Shown: piece after piece, positions 25,780-34,211 of the stretch
Position numbering within the stretch: position 1 is the stretch's first letter
Layout: the number at the start of each line of letters is the position of its first letter
Assembly (NCBI RefSeq): GCF_023913775.1
Contig: NZ_JAMXAX010000039.1
Span: 1 to 40,857, forward strand
Reading direction: 5' to 3'
DNA: 40,857 bases
DNA from: Acidovorax facilis
GTDB lineage: Bacteria; Pseudomonadota; Gammaproteobacteria; Burkholderiales; Burkholderiaceae_C
Notes under the pieces: model-generated
What the model saw: only the letters and a program-made list of their open reading frames with translations
Databases searched by the model: none
What the model was told of the DNA's origin: nothing
Position numbers and translations under genes: made by a program

Positions 25780-28149
25780 TTACACGTTGCGCCCGTAAGG
25801 CCCGTCGTCACCCACCTGCACCAGGTTCTGGGCGGTGGCCAGGGGCTTGGGGTTCTTGCCCGAGTGCTTGCCGTCGGCCACGCAGTCGGCGTAGTAACGC
25901 ACCTGGCCGTTCTCGTCTTCCACTTCCACCAGGCCGTGGATGTCGGTCTCGAAGCCCGGGCACAGCTTGGCGAATTCGCGCGCGAACTTGAGGTAGTCCA
26001 CGATCTTCTTGTTGAAAACCTCGCCAGGGATCAAGAGCGGAATGCCCGGTGGGTAGGGCGTGACCAGGCCCACGGTGATGCGGCCTTCCAGGTGGTCGAT
26101 CTCCACGCGCTCGGTCTGGCGGTGGGCGATGTGCGCGTAGGCGTCCGAGGGCTTCATGGCGGGCGTCAGGTCCGACAGGTACATCTCGGTCGTCAGGCGC
26201 GCGATGTCGTACTTGGCGTACATCTCATGCACGTGCTGGCACAGGTCCTTCAGGCCCATGCGCTCGTAACGTTTGTGCTGCTGGCAGAACTCGGGAAGGA
26301 TGCGCCACATGGGCTGGTTCTTCTCGTAGTCGTCCTTGAACTGTTGCAGCGCCGTCAGCAGCGTGTTCCAGCGGCCCTTGGTGATGCCGATGGTGAACAT
26401 GATGAAGAAGCTGTACAGGCCGGTCTTCTCGACCACCACGCCGTGCTCGGCCAGGTACTTGGTAACGATGGACGCGGGAATGCCGGTCTTGTCGAACTTG
26501 CCGTCCAGGTTCAGGCCCGGTGTGACGATGGTGGACTTGATCGGGTCCAGCATGTTGAAGCCGTCGGCCAGCTGGCCAAAGCCGTGCCACTTGCTGGCGT
26601 TCTTCTTGCCCTTGCCATCGCTGCGGATGATCCAGTCCTCGGCGCGGCCCAGGCCTTCGTCCACGAGCTTTTCAGGGCCCCAAACCTTGAACCACCAGTC
26701 GTTCTTGCCAAAGTCGTGCTCCACCTGGCGCATGGCACGGCGAAAGTCCAGCGCTTCGAGCAGGCTTTCTTCCACCAGGGCCGTACCGCCGGGAGGCTCC
26801 ATCATGGCGGCGGCCACGTCACAGCTGGCAATGATGCTGTACTGTGGGCTGGTGCTGGTGTGCATCAGGTAGGCCTCGTTGAAGAGGTGGCGATCCAGCT
26901 TGGTGGTTTGCGAATCCTGCACCAGCACGTGGCTGGCCTGGCTGATGCCGGCCAGCAGCTTGTGGATGGACTGCGTCGCGTACGTCACGGAATGCTTGGG
27001 GCGCGTGCGCTTCTTGCCCATGGCGTGGTAGCTGCCATAAAACGGATGGAAGGCCGCGTGTGGCAGCCAGGCCTCGTCAAAGTGCAGGTTGTCCACGTAG
27101 CCGTCGAGCATGCCCTTGATGGTCTCGGTGTTGTAGAGCACACCGTCGTAGGTGGACTGCGTGAGCGTGAGCACGCGCGGCTTGACCTTTTTCGCATCCA
27201 CGCCCTTGAGCAGCGGGTTGGCCTTGATCTTGGCCTGGATGGCGGCAGGCTCGAACTCGCTTTGCGGGATAGGGCCGATGATGCCGAAATGGTTGCGCGT
27301 GGGCTTCATGAACACGGGGATCGCCCCGGTCATGATGATGCTGTGCAGGATGGACTTGTGGCAGTTGCGGTCCACCACCACCACGTCGCCCGGCGCCACC
27401 GTGTGGTGCCACACCATCTTGTTCGATGTGGACGTGCCGTTGGTCACGAAGAAGCAGTGGTCGGCATTGAAGATACGCGCGGCGTTGCGCTCCGATTCAC
27501 CAATGGCACCGTTGTGGTCCAGCAGCTGGCCCAGCTCTTCCACCGCATTGCACACGTCGGCACGCAGCATGTTCTCGCCGTAGAACTGGTGGTACATCTG
27601 GCCCACAGGGCTCTTCAGAAACGCCACGCCGCCGGAATGGCCGGGGCAGTGCCAGCTGTATGAGCCGTCTTCAGCGTAGTCGAGCAGTGCCTTGAAGAAT
27701 GGAGGCTGCACGCTTTCGAGATAGCTCTTGGCCTCGCGGATGATGTGGCGCGCCACAAATTCGGGGGTGTCCTCGAACATGTGGATGAAGCCATGCAGCT
27801 CGCGCAGGATGTCGTTGGGCAGGTGGCGGCTGGTCTTGGTCTCGCCGTGCACATAGATGGGCACTTCGGTGTTCTTGCGCCGCACTTCACCGATGAAGTT
27901 GCGCAGGCTCAGCACGATGGGGTCCAGCCCCTCACCCACCGTAAATTCCTCATCGTCGATGGACAAAATGAATGCGCTGGCGCGGCTTTGCTGCTGGGCA
28001 AACTGCGACAGGTCACCATAGCTGGTGACGCCAACCACCTCGAAACCCTCAGACTCGATAGCCTGCGCCAGCGCGCGGATACCGAGGCCCGAGGTGTTCT
28101 CGGAACGATAGTCTTCATCGATGATGATGATGGGAAAGCGAAACTTCAT
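25780..28149 (-). CDS. Orn/Lys/Arg decarboxylase, PLP-dependent
   Basis: Encodes 789 residues. The ATG at 28149 has a GGAGG six bases upstream. It has a full fold-type I decarboxylase layout: an N-terminal receiver-like wing domain (about 1-140), the large PLP domain starting at SWHCPGHSGG, and the C-terminal domain with PYPPGIPLLIPGE. The PLP lysine is K397 in ATQSIHKLLAG, with LHFDEAW providing the cofactor-binding aspartate. Sequence and length are close to E. coli AdiA, but substrate choice between arginine, lysine and ornithine cannot be settled by eye. It would make a polyamine and CO2, consuming a proton. No antiporter gene is adjacent, which favours a biosynthetic role over acid resistance. 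Confidence 0.9.
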   Translation of the reverse strand: MKFRFPIIIIDEDYRSENTSGLGIRALAQAIESEGFEVVGVTSYGDLSQFAQQQSRASAFILSIDDEEFTVGEGLDPIVLSLRNFIGEVRRKNTEVPIYVHGETKTSRHLPNDILRELHGFIHMFEDTPEFVARHIIREAKSYLESVQPPFFKALLDYAEDGSYSWHCPGHSGGVAFLKSPVGQMYHQFYGENMLRADVCNAVEELGQLLDHNGAIGESERNAARIFNADHCFFVTNGTSTSNKMVWHHTVAPGDVVVVDRNCHKSILHSIIMTGAIPVFMKPTRNHFGIIGPIPQSEFEPAAIQAKIKANPLLKGVDAKKVKPRVLTLTQSTYDGVLYNTETIKGMLDGYVDNLHFDEAWLPHAAFHPFYGSYHAMGKKRTRPKHSVTYATQSIHKLLAGISQASHVLVQDSQTTKLDRHLFNEAYLMHTSTSPQYSIIASCDVAAAMMEPPGGTALVEESLLEALDFRRAMRQVEHDFGKNDWWFKVWGPEKLVDEGLGRAEDWIIRSDGKGKKNASKWHGFGQLADGFNMLDPIKSTIVTPGLNLDGKFDKTGIPASIVTKYLAEHGVVVEKTGLYSFFIMFTIGITKGRWNTLLTALQQFKDDYEKNQPMWRILPEFCQQHKRYERMGLKDLCQHVHEMYAKYDIARLTTEMYLSDLTPAMKPSDAYAHIAHRQTERVEIDHLEGRITVGLVTPYPPGIPLLIPGEVFNKKIVDYLKFAREFAKLCPGFETDIHGLVEVEDENGQVRYYADCVADGKHSGKNPKPLATAQNLVQVGDDGPYGRNV

Positions 28150-28295
28150 GCGCAGCCTCCGTGCAACCGTGCCCTGCCCGGCCAAAAAACGAAATAGGCG
28201 CGAAGTGTAAGGAATAACCTTGACGCGCCTTTGAACTGCAACCCTTTTGTCCCAGAATGTGGTGCACTAAACACAACCACAACAAGGAGTTGGCT

Positions 28296-28721
28296 ATGGA
28301 GGAATCCACCATCTGGTGGCTCGCAGCGGGGGCTGTGGTCGTTGCAGAGCTGCTCACCGGTACGTTCTATCTGCTCATGGTGGCCATTGGCCTGGTGGCA
28401 GCGGCCCTGGCGGCCCATCTGGGGTTGCCAATTACCGCGCAGATCGTGGCAGCGGCTGTTGTGGGCGGTGGCGCAGTGGTGGGCTGGTACTACCTCAAGA
28501 AAAAGCGGCCCGGAGATCCCTCGGCCCGTGCGGATCGCAGTGTGAACATGGACGTGGGCGAAACCATTCTCATCGAGGGCTGGAACGCTGATGGCACCAC
28601 CTCCGTGAAGTACCGGGGTGCCACCTGGACAGCCATCCACCGTCCCGGAGTCACCCCCTCCACGGGCATGCACCGGGTTGCTGAACTGGTGGGCAATCGC
28701 CTGCTGGTAGACCCTCTCTAA
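28296..28721 (+). CDS. NfeD family membrane protein
   Basis: Encodes 141 residues from an ATG with AAGGAG about 7 bases upstream. Two or three membrane helices (about 5-65) precede a C-terminal OB-fold domain (about 80-141) with VGETILIEGWN and AELVGNRLLV. The short NfeD form nearly always sits beside an SPFH/stomatin gene, as here (52-base gap). The pair is thought to organise membrane microdomains or protease activity. Confidence 0.9.
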   Translation: MEESTIWWLAAGAVVVAELLTGTFYLLMVAIGLVAAALAAHLGLPITAQIVAAAVVGGGAVVGWYYLKKKRPGDPSARADRSVNMDVGETILIEGWNADGTTSVKYRGATWTAIHRPGVTPSTGMHRVAELVGNRLLVDPL

Positions 28722-28773
28722 AAATCCCGCTGTCGCTCACCTTCACAGATCAACAACGAAAAAGAGGCTCCTC

Positions 28774-29691
28774 ATGGAAATTGCCATCGTCATTCTCATC
28801 ATTGCCGTCATTTTCATCGCGCGGTCCGTCAAGGTCGTGCCCCAGCAAAATGCCTGGGTCAAGGAGCGCCTGGGCAAGTACGCGGGCACGCTCACACCGG
28901 GACTGAACTTCCTGGTACCTTTTGTCGACAAGGTCGCCTACAAACACAGCCTCAAGGAAATCCCGCTCGACGTGCCCAGCCAGGTTTGCATCACGCGCGA
29001 CAACACCCAGCTTCAAGTGGACGGCATCCTGTACTTTCAGGTGACTGACCCTATGCGCGCCAGCTACGGCTCCAGCAACTACATCATGGCCGTGACGCAG
29101 CTGGCGCAGACCTCGCTGCGCTCGGTCATCGGCAAGCTGGAGCTGGACAAAACCTTTGAAGAGCGCGACATCATCAACGCCCAGGTCGTACAGGCCATCG
29201 ACGAAGCTGCCCTCAACTGGGGCGTGAAAGTGCTGCGCTATGAAATCAAGGACCTGACACCACCCAAGGAAATCCTGCACGCCATGCAGGCCCAGATCAC
29301 TGCAGAACGCGAAAAACGCGCGCTGATCGCCGCCTCTGAAGGCCGCCGCCAGGAACAGATCAACATCGCCACCGGCGAACGCGAGGCCTTCATCGCCCGA
29401 TCCGAGGGCGAAAAGCAGGCCGTCATCAACAAGGCCCAAGGCGAGGCAGAATCGATCAAGGCCGTGGCCGAAGCCAACGCCCAGGCCATCGAGCGTGTGG
29501 CCTCGGCCATCCGCCAACCCGGTGGCGAACAGGCTGTACAGCTCAAGGTAGCCGAGAAGGCCGTGGAGGCCTACAGCCAGGTGGCAGCAGACTCCAACAC
29601 CACACTTATCGTGCCGAGCAACATGACGGAGGTGTCTGCGCTGATCGGGTCCGCGATGAAGATGGTGCAAGCTTCACAGAAAGCGGCCTGA
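28774..29691 (+). CDS. qmcA: SPFH-domain/stomatin-like protein (QmcA type)
   Basis: Encodes 305 residues. An N-terminal membrane helix is followed by the SPFH (band 7) domain, marked by VVPQQNAWVKERLGKY, TPGLNFLVPFVDKV and RDNTQLQVDGILYFQV. A long coiled coil (about 180-250, EKRALIAASEGRRQEQ and RSEGEKQAVINKAQGEAE) supports the ring oligomers typical of stomatins. It pairs with the NfeD gene upstream. QmcA-like proteins modulate membrane proteases such as FtsH in E. coli; here that is by analogy. Confidence 0.93.
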   Translation: MEIAIVILIIAVIFIARSVKVVPQQNAWVKERLGKYAGTLTPGLNFLVPFVDKVAYKHSLKEIPLDVPSQVCITRDNTQLQVDGILYFQVTDPMRASYGSSNYIMAVTQLAQTSLRSVIGKLELDKTFEERDIINAQVVQAIDEAALNWGVKVLRYEIKDLTPPKEILHAMQAQITAEREKRALIAASEGRRQEQINIATGEREAFIARSEGEKQAVINKAQGEAESIKAVAEANAQAIERVASAIRQPGGEQAVQLKVAEKAVEAYSQVAADSNTTLIVPSNMTEVSALIGSAMKMVQASQKAA

Positions 29692-29755
29692 GCGCAAGCA
29701 AAGCTTTTTTCGAGGCAACGGCTACTGTCAGCCCAGATATCCCTTTTCCTATGGC

Positions 29756-29761
29756 TATAAT
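29756..29761 (+). promoter_or_regulatory. promoter -10 element of the tRNA gene
   Basis: A consensus TATAAT lies 10 bases upstream of the tRNA start. No convincing -35 is seen at the normal distance. Confidence 0.5.
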
Positions 29762-29771
29762 CGAAGGCTTC

Positions 29772-29861
<90 letters not shown>

Positions 29862-29905
29862 GTTTTCTATATAAATCAACAACTTAGGCGATTTGTAGAA
29901 TTCTG

Positions 29906-29929
29906 ACCCACATAAAAACCCACATAAAA
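29906..29929 (+). repeat. tandem 12-bp direct repeat next to tRNA-Ser
   Basis: ACCCACATAAAA is repeated twice without a spacer, 45 bases after the tRNA end. Short direct repeats of this kind often occur beside attachment sites as integrase arm sites. No second copy of the tRNA 3' end was found in the window, so the far end of the island was not located. Confidence 0.5.
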
Positions 29930-29988
29930 TTGTTGGTTCAAGATCTGATTTCAGGATCTAGGTGGTGCACACTGCACTAAGAACCTGT

Positions 29989-30228
29989 TCAAAGTCTTTT
30001 GAGCAGTAGAGCCAAGAACGTCAAGTGGATGAATTGCAAGCTGGGGTTGAGCAGCCTCTCGCAGTTCTTCCACAGCCGCCTGTTTTTCTCCCACCACGCA
30101 AAGCTGCGCTCAACCACCCAGCGTTGGGGCATCACCTTGAAGGTATGTGGCTCGCTGCGCTTGACTATCTGCACGCTGACGTGTCCGCCCAACATGTCTT
30201 GCACACCCTGGGCAAACGGCTTGCCTAC
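29989..30228 (-). pseudogene. IS5-family transposase, C-terminal remnant
   Basis: About 80 codons of reading frame remain. The segment GKPFAQG, then FKVMPQRWVVERSFAWWEKN and RRLWKNCER, matches the last part of IS5-group DDE transposases; the ERSFAW segment carries the catalytic glutamate. The N-terminal two thirds and the left end are missing. The stop lies near a typical IS tail (gaacctgttcaaagtc at 29982). It shows that transposons hit this boundary region in the past. Confidence 0.8.
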
Positions 30229-30363
30229 ATTTTTAAATCAAGAAGTTACGCGGCAGGCTTCACAAGCTGCATCAATAACTGGGAAATTGAACCCCAACAT
30301 AGGTGAAAGGAACGCTCATCAACTACCGACTGAGGCCAGGCCACATAACTGCTGGTGTTGTGA

Positions 30364-30717
30364 TCACTGACTAAAGGTGTGGTGGCACGCAAGGCACTTG
30401 TAGTTGTCTAGCACGTGCTCATCTACTGCTTTCCCTGCAGCAGCACCTGCGGCCGCGCCAACCGCGCCGCCTCCCAAACCGGCGGCAATTGCGCCGGCAA
30501 TCGCACCAATAGTTGTACCTGAAATCGCACCCACAGGGCCTGCAAGCGCGCCAATCAAGGCACCAGCCTCGCCCCCGGCTACGGCGCCTGCCCATGCTCC
30601 AGCAGCACCACCAGCAGCTCCGCCAGCACCACCAACGGCGGCGCCTACACGCTTACCATAGTTTCGAACATCCACTCGGCCAGAGTGGCAATTTGGGCAG
30701 ACAGGTGTCATCAACAT
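30364..30717 (-). CDS. split zinc-ribbon/glycine-zipper protein
   Basis: Encodes 117 residues from 30717, or 115 from an ATG at 30711 that has a better-placed AAGAAAG. CPNC (C7, C10) opens the protein and CLAC (C108, C111) closes it, together making one zinc-ribbon knuckle pair. Between them lies a long glycine zipper (about 22-98, repeats such as GGAGGAAGGAAG and GAIAGAIAAGLGGG) likely to form membrane-embedded helices. Both termini would then sit on the same side of the membrane to share the metal. The function is unknown; a membrane-acting small effector or sensor is possible. Confidence 0.7.
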   Translation of the reverse strand: MLMTPVCPNCHSGRVDVRNYGKRVGAAVGGAGGAAGGAAGAWAGAVAGGEAGALIGALAGPVGAISGTTIGAIAGAIAAGLGGGAVGAAAGAAAGKAVDEHVLDNYKCLACHHTFSQ

Positions 30718-30827
30718 CTTTCTTAGATAGGGGGCTCCGCAAGTCCTTGCAAGCTAAATAGCTGTACGCTTCAAGAAAAAAGCTCACTCGTCAAGAGTGC
30801 ACGCCTTCTTGCGATACCGCCGAAGAG

Positions 30828-32084
30828 TTAGGCACTCCCGCCCTGGGCCAACGACTCGCACCCGAACTTTGCATCGATCTGCAGCTCGTGAATGTAGATC
30901 ACTGGGCTGACTATTTCGTGCCGAAGTATCCGCCCTTCCTTCACTGCCAATTTTTCGGGGTAGTCGGCAAACCTGTCATTGCTTAGCACAAAGCTATGGT
31001 TATCATCTTCTGCAGCAGACAGGACGGTTTCGTCGGCCTTTCGCATTGAAGCCACTATGTGGACTCTGGCGCCAAGGAACACCCCCCCAATGTCCCGGTC
31101 GCTCATCCCGAGCTTGCGACGAATGGTCGCGTCGAAGACCAGCGTGACCGCATATTTTTGAGCTAATACTGGGACCAATGCCTTTAGCGCGAGAAGTCCG
31201 AGAAAACTATTACCTTCGTAGCAAAGGTTGTTCGCATCGATGATGATGCTTCGGATATCCCAAGAAGCAAATTTAGCGAGACCGTCAATCCGCGTCTGAA
31301 GCTTTGAAATAGCGTCATCAACTCGGCGTAGTTCAGCTCGGTTCTGCCGTAATACACTTGCCGGTTTTCCGACCCCAAAAGTCTCTTCGCAACGTGCATG
31401 GATTTGAGCTTTTTCACGAGGACTCGCAGCTCGAGTCAGTGCGGTTTCAAATGCCTCCGCTCGCGAAATATTCTTTAAGAACATAGTACGCTGCGCCTCT
31501 TTATGGCGCAGACTCTTGAGGGGCTCAAGCAAAACTTTATCCAAGTCATTGCTGCGCTGGCGCAAATTCGCCAACTGTGGTTCTATCCGGTCCAAGATTG
31601 ATTGCATAGCCGCAATCGCTGACTGGGCGAGCAATGGATCAAATGCCCGCGCCCGAGAAATCTCTTCCTGGTTTCTGCGCTCAGCTTCTGCCTCCTCCAA
31701 AACTTGGGCCTTTACGGCAGTGATCTCGGTGTGAATGTCTGCGATCATCGACAACTGCGCGGCGGACTTCTGCTGCACGTCTGCTAATTTTCGCTTTGCG
31801 ACTGCGCGTTCGGATGAGAACCAAGAACGCGGGTCGATGCCAATTGCGACTTCGAGTTCTAGCTGTTTTTTCGATGAGTCCAAAGCCGCTGAAGCTTGCT
31901 GCGCTTGTCGGAGCCTGAACGTAACCTCTAGCAGTTCGCGCTCAAGGCGCTGGACATTAGATTTTTTCGGAGCTGGTTTGAAGTTGTCGAACCAATCGAG
32001 TTTTGTCTTCCACTCCCGCATCTCGCTACTACATTTAGTGTATTCACGTTGCAAGGCTTCAATGTCTTTCGTAAAGGGATTCAT
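30828..32084 (-). CDS. coiled-coil protein with a Regnase-like PIN (NYN) nuclease domain
   Basis: Encodes 418 residues. The ATG at 32084 has a GGAG about 12 bases upstream; a GTG at 32102 is less likely. Residues 1-270 are almost all coiled coil (heptads with QRLERELLEVTFRLRQAQQ and similar). Residues about 276-405 form a PIN/NYN-like fold resembling Zc3h12a/Regnase: strand SIIIDANN with D283, TLVFDAT with D318, KADETVL with D351 and FVLSNDRF with D370, the four acidic metal-binding positions. It is likely a metal-dependent RNase held in an oligomer. No antitoxin is obvious next to it. A defence or toxin role is inferred from island context. Confidence 0.7.
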   Translation of the reverse strand: MNPFTKDIEALQREYTKCSSEMREWKTKLDWFDNFKPAPKKSNVQRLERELLEVTFRLRQAQQASAALDSSKKQLELEVAIGIDPRSWFSSERAVAKRKLADVQQKSAAQLSMIADIHTEITAVKAQVLEEAEAERRNQEEISRARAFDPLLAQSAIAAMQSILDRIEPQLANLRQRSNDLDKVLLEPLKSLRHKEAQRTMFLKNISRAEAFETALTRAASPREKAQIHARCEETFGVGKPASVLRQNRAELRRVDDAISKLQTRIDGLAKFASWDIRSIIIDANNLCYEGNSFLGLLALKALVPVLAQKYAVTLVFDATIRRKLGMSDRDIGGVFLGARVHIVASMRKADETVLSAAEDDNHSFVLSNDRFADYPEKLAVKEGRILRHEIVSPVIYIHELQIDAKFGCESLAQGGSA

Positions 32085-32141
32085 GATATAGCTGAGCTCC
32101 ACTCGGGAATGCAGGATGTTGGTGATTAGAGAGCAGCTAGA

Positions 32142-32273
32142 TCAGGGCAGAAACCGGTTTGAGGGGCTTGGACGAGGTTTTGCGTAATGCTGGTAGGTGA
32201 ACAAAGCGCCGGCAGCAAAAACCAGCGTATACGAGGCCACAATGCGTAGTGGGGTTGAAACGATGATGATCAT
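32142..32273 (-). CDS. possible small membrane protein
   Basis: Encodes 43 residues from an internal ATG at 32273, or 63 from 32333 overlapping the YaaW-like gene. One hydrophobic helix (MIIIVSTPLRIVASYTLVFA) is followed by a Pro/Lys-rich tail. The ribosome site is weak. It lies between two accepted genes on the same strand, so it could be cotranscribed with them. Confidence 0.3.
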   Translation of the reverse strand: MIIIVSTPLRIVASYTLVFAAGALFTYQHYAKPRPSPSNRFLP

Positions 32274-32289
32274 CAAAGCACCTATGAAC

Positions 32290-33114
32290 TCAATTCGCAG
32301 GGAGCCGTAGGGAAAGCGGCGTGCCACATTCACCGCAGAACTTTTTTCCGACCTCTACAGGAGCCTTGCATGCGGGGCAACTGCGATAGGCTGCTTTTTG
32401 CCGCATGTATGCGATTTGGATCACGCAAGGAACCGTCACGCGGTAGGCGGGGCTACCGAGGTCGAACACAGTCCATATCGCCGTGATAGCCCAACCAATT
32501 GGACCAGCGAACACGCTGATGCTACGCATCAGCCCTGCAGTGGCACCAAAGGCCAGACCACGCCCGAGAATTGCTTTTGCGACTGCGTTGGCGACCACTG
32601 CGGCCAGCTTGAAGGCCCCGAAGCCGGAGGCTTTAATTGCAGCTTGAAGCGCCGCCATCACAGCAGGCCCAGCCCCCGGCTTGTAAGTGGCCCCAAACTC
32701 TGCGAACAGGTCTGCTTTATCTTGTTCGCTCATCTTGACCATAGACTGCGCCAACACAGCCTCAAGGATAGCAATCTCAATTTGCGCGCAATCGTCCTTG
32801 GGATTAAAAGTTGCCTTCACATGACTGGCCACATCGCAAAGCAGCTCCTTGTAGGGCACCCCAGTGCCACCGCGCGCAATATTAAAAAGGGTATTTCCAC
32901 CGAAGCGCTGGAGCTCTTCGGCAATGAGAGCGCGGATGGTCTCGTCCATTGAACCGCTGGCTTTCGCGCTCATCAATTTCTTGCTTGTTTCAGACGACAG
33001 CGAGATCCGTCCGTCGCCCTTGTCTGTGATGTGATCGATTAGCACGCCGAGATCATCAACATCGGCAGTGCCTAGCACGTGGGCGAGGTCTGGGTCGGAA
33101 ATAAGAGTGCTCAT
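32290..33114 (-). CDS. YaaW-like protein with a C-terminal zinc ribbon
   Basis: Encodes 274 residues. The ATG at 33114 follows AAGGAC at a normal distance. The body resembles E. coli YaaW: ALIAEELQRFGGNTLFNIARGGTG-type and YKELLCDVASHVK blocks, then hydrophobic helices and the closing SPAYRVTVPCVIQIAYMR. A zinc ribbon is added at the end (C246, C249, C260, C263: CPAC...CGEC) that YaaW lacks. The role of YaaW is not established. The gene starts 21 bases after the stop of the XRE regulator at 33136, so they probably form an operon. Confidence 0.72.
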   Translation of the reverse strand: MSTLISDPDLAHVLGTADVDDLGVLIDHITDKGDGRISLSSETSKKLMSAKASGSMDETIRALIAEELQRFGGNTLFNIARGGTGVPYKELLCDVASHVKATFNPKDDCAQIEIAILEAVLAQSMVKMSEQDKADLFAEFGATYKPGAGPAVMAALQAAIKASGFGAFKLAAVVANAVAKAILGRGLAFGATAGLMRSISVFAGPIGWAITAIWTVFDLGSPAYRVTVPCVIQIAYMRQKAAYRSCPACKAPVEVGKKFCGECGTPLSLRLPAN

Positions 33115-33135
33115 AATCAAAGTCCTTTTATGCTG

Positions 33136-33765
33136 TTAGGCGCTGGGGTTGGCTGTGGGATCATGGGGCGTCATTGCGTTGGCCAATGCCGCAGAAAGAG
33201 CAGTCAGTTCCACAAAGAAGCTGCGTTCGCCACGCGCTGCCGGTTGGGCTAAAGCTGCCAACACCAAACTGCAACGACGTCTCCATTCGTTGCGAGCGTC
33301 AAGACGCTTGAGCTCTTCAGGCTGCGGATCCGCATACATCGGAGGTCGATCCGGATGAACCTTGCATCGTTTCAACACGATTTCGGCGATTGCCGGGCTA
33401 CCAAGCTCGTCAGCCACCAAAGCCTCGGCGGCAGTCCGGTATAGGCCTAACCCATTGCTGATCTTCGCCAGTAGCCGCCAGTCGTCTGGAGACATGAGCA
33501 GAAAGGCAAGAGGAACGCCTATTGCGTGCGCAAGTTTGTGCAGGGTAACAAGATCAGGGTTGCGTTGATTGCGATTAGATGTGTCTAACAGCGGCCTGAG
33601 CGTTGTTCGGGACATTCCTGTGCTGCGCATAACATCGATTTGGCGAAGCTTGTTCGCTTTACCGGCGCGAGCCGGCCCGGCAACACGCAGAGCCGCCATA
33701 AGGTTCAGAGCAAGTTGCCGTTTCAGCGTTCGGGTGTTGGCGCTATGGGGGTCAGGAGGGTGCAT
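33136..33765 (-). CDS. XRE-family HTH regulator
   Basis: Encodes 209 residues. A helix-turn-helix lies at about 40-95 (LRQIDVMRSTGMSRTTLRPLLD...PDLVTLHKLAHAIGVPLAFLL), the usual XRE layout. The C-terminal half is helical and of unknown role. It is the first gene of a short operon with the YaaW-like gene and probably controls its own promoter. Confidence 0.75.
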   Translation of the reverse strand: MHPPDPHSANTRTLKRQLALNLMAALRVAGPARAGKANKLRQIDVMRSTGMSRTTLRPLLDTSNRNQRNPDLVTLHKLAHAIGVPLAFLLMSPDDWRLLAKISNGLGLYRTAAEALVADELGSPAIAEIVLKRCKVHPDRPPMYADPQPEELKRLDARNEWRRRCSLVLAALAQPAARGERSFFVELTALSAALANAMTPHDPTANPSA

Positions 33766-34211
33766 GGAAGCAACTCATTTGTCTGGTGCGATGTAAGCAG
33801 TTTATTGAAATCTCTTGCGCGGAGCTCCAAAAAAGCATCGGCAACGATCGCATTTATACAAATAAGGATCGACAACGGTCTTTTTTAGTAGTGTTGTCGG
33901 AACTGGTAAACATGGCTCCATCTGTACCCAGACGAGCTAGGGACTATGCTGGTTGTTATCGGTGGCTCACACTCAAGAGCTGAAACGAGCCCTTTGGCGG
34001 GTTGTAGAGACTAGGAGCGTCCCTAGACACAAGCGGCAACCGCTCAACGAGCCGCATTGCGCAAGGCAGACTCGCCACAAAGGATCGCCAGGCAACTAGC
34101 CATCCGAGCCGACTTCGCCCTATCTACCTGAACTCACGTCTACACATGAATACGTTTGAAGGAGTGCTGAGACAGCAGCGCTCTGGGAAGCCGGAACTCG
34201 TCGCTCACCAA
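33766..34211. other. stretch without a confident gene
   Basis: This is the intergenic region upstream of the XRE gene and downstream of the WYL gene. An AT-rich segment near 33845-33871 is bordered by CGATC/GATCG half sites and could hold the XRE promoter or operator. No protein-like frame was found. Confidence 0.45.

Noticed and set aside
25750..27663. Long plus-strand frame of 637 codons opposite the decarboxylase
   Set aside because: The opposite strand encodes a clear full-length decarboxylase; this frame is a His/Val/Leu-rich antisense shadow.
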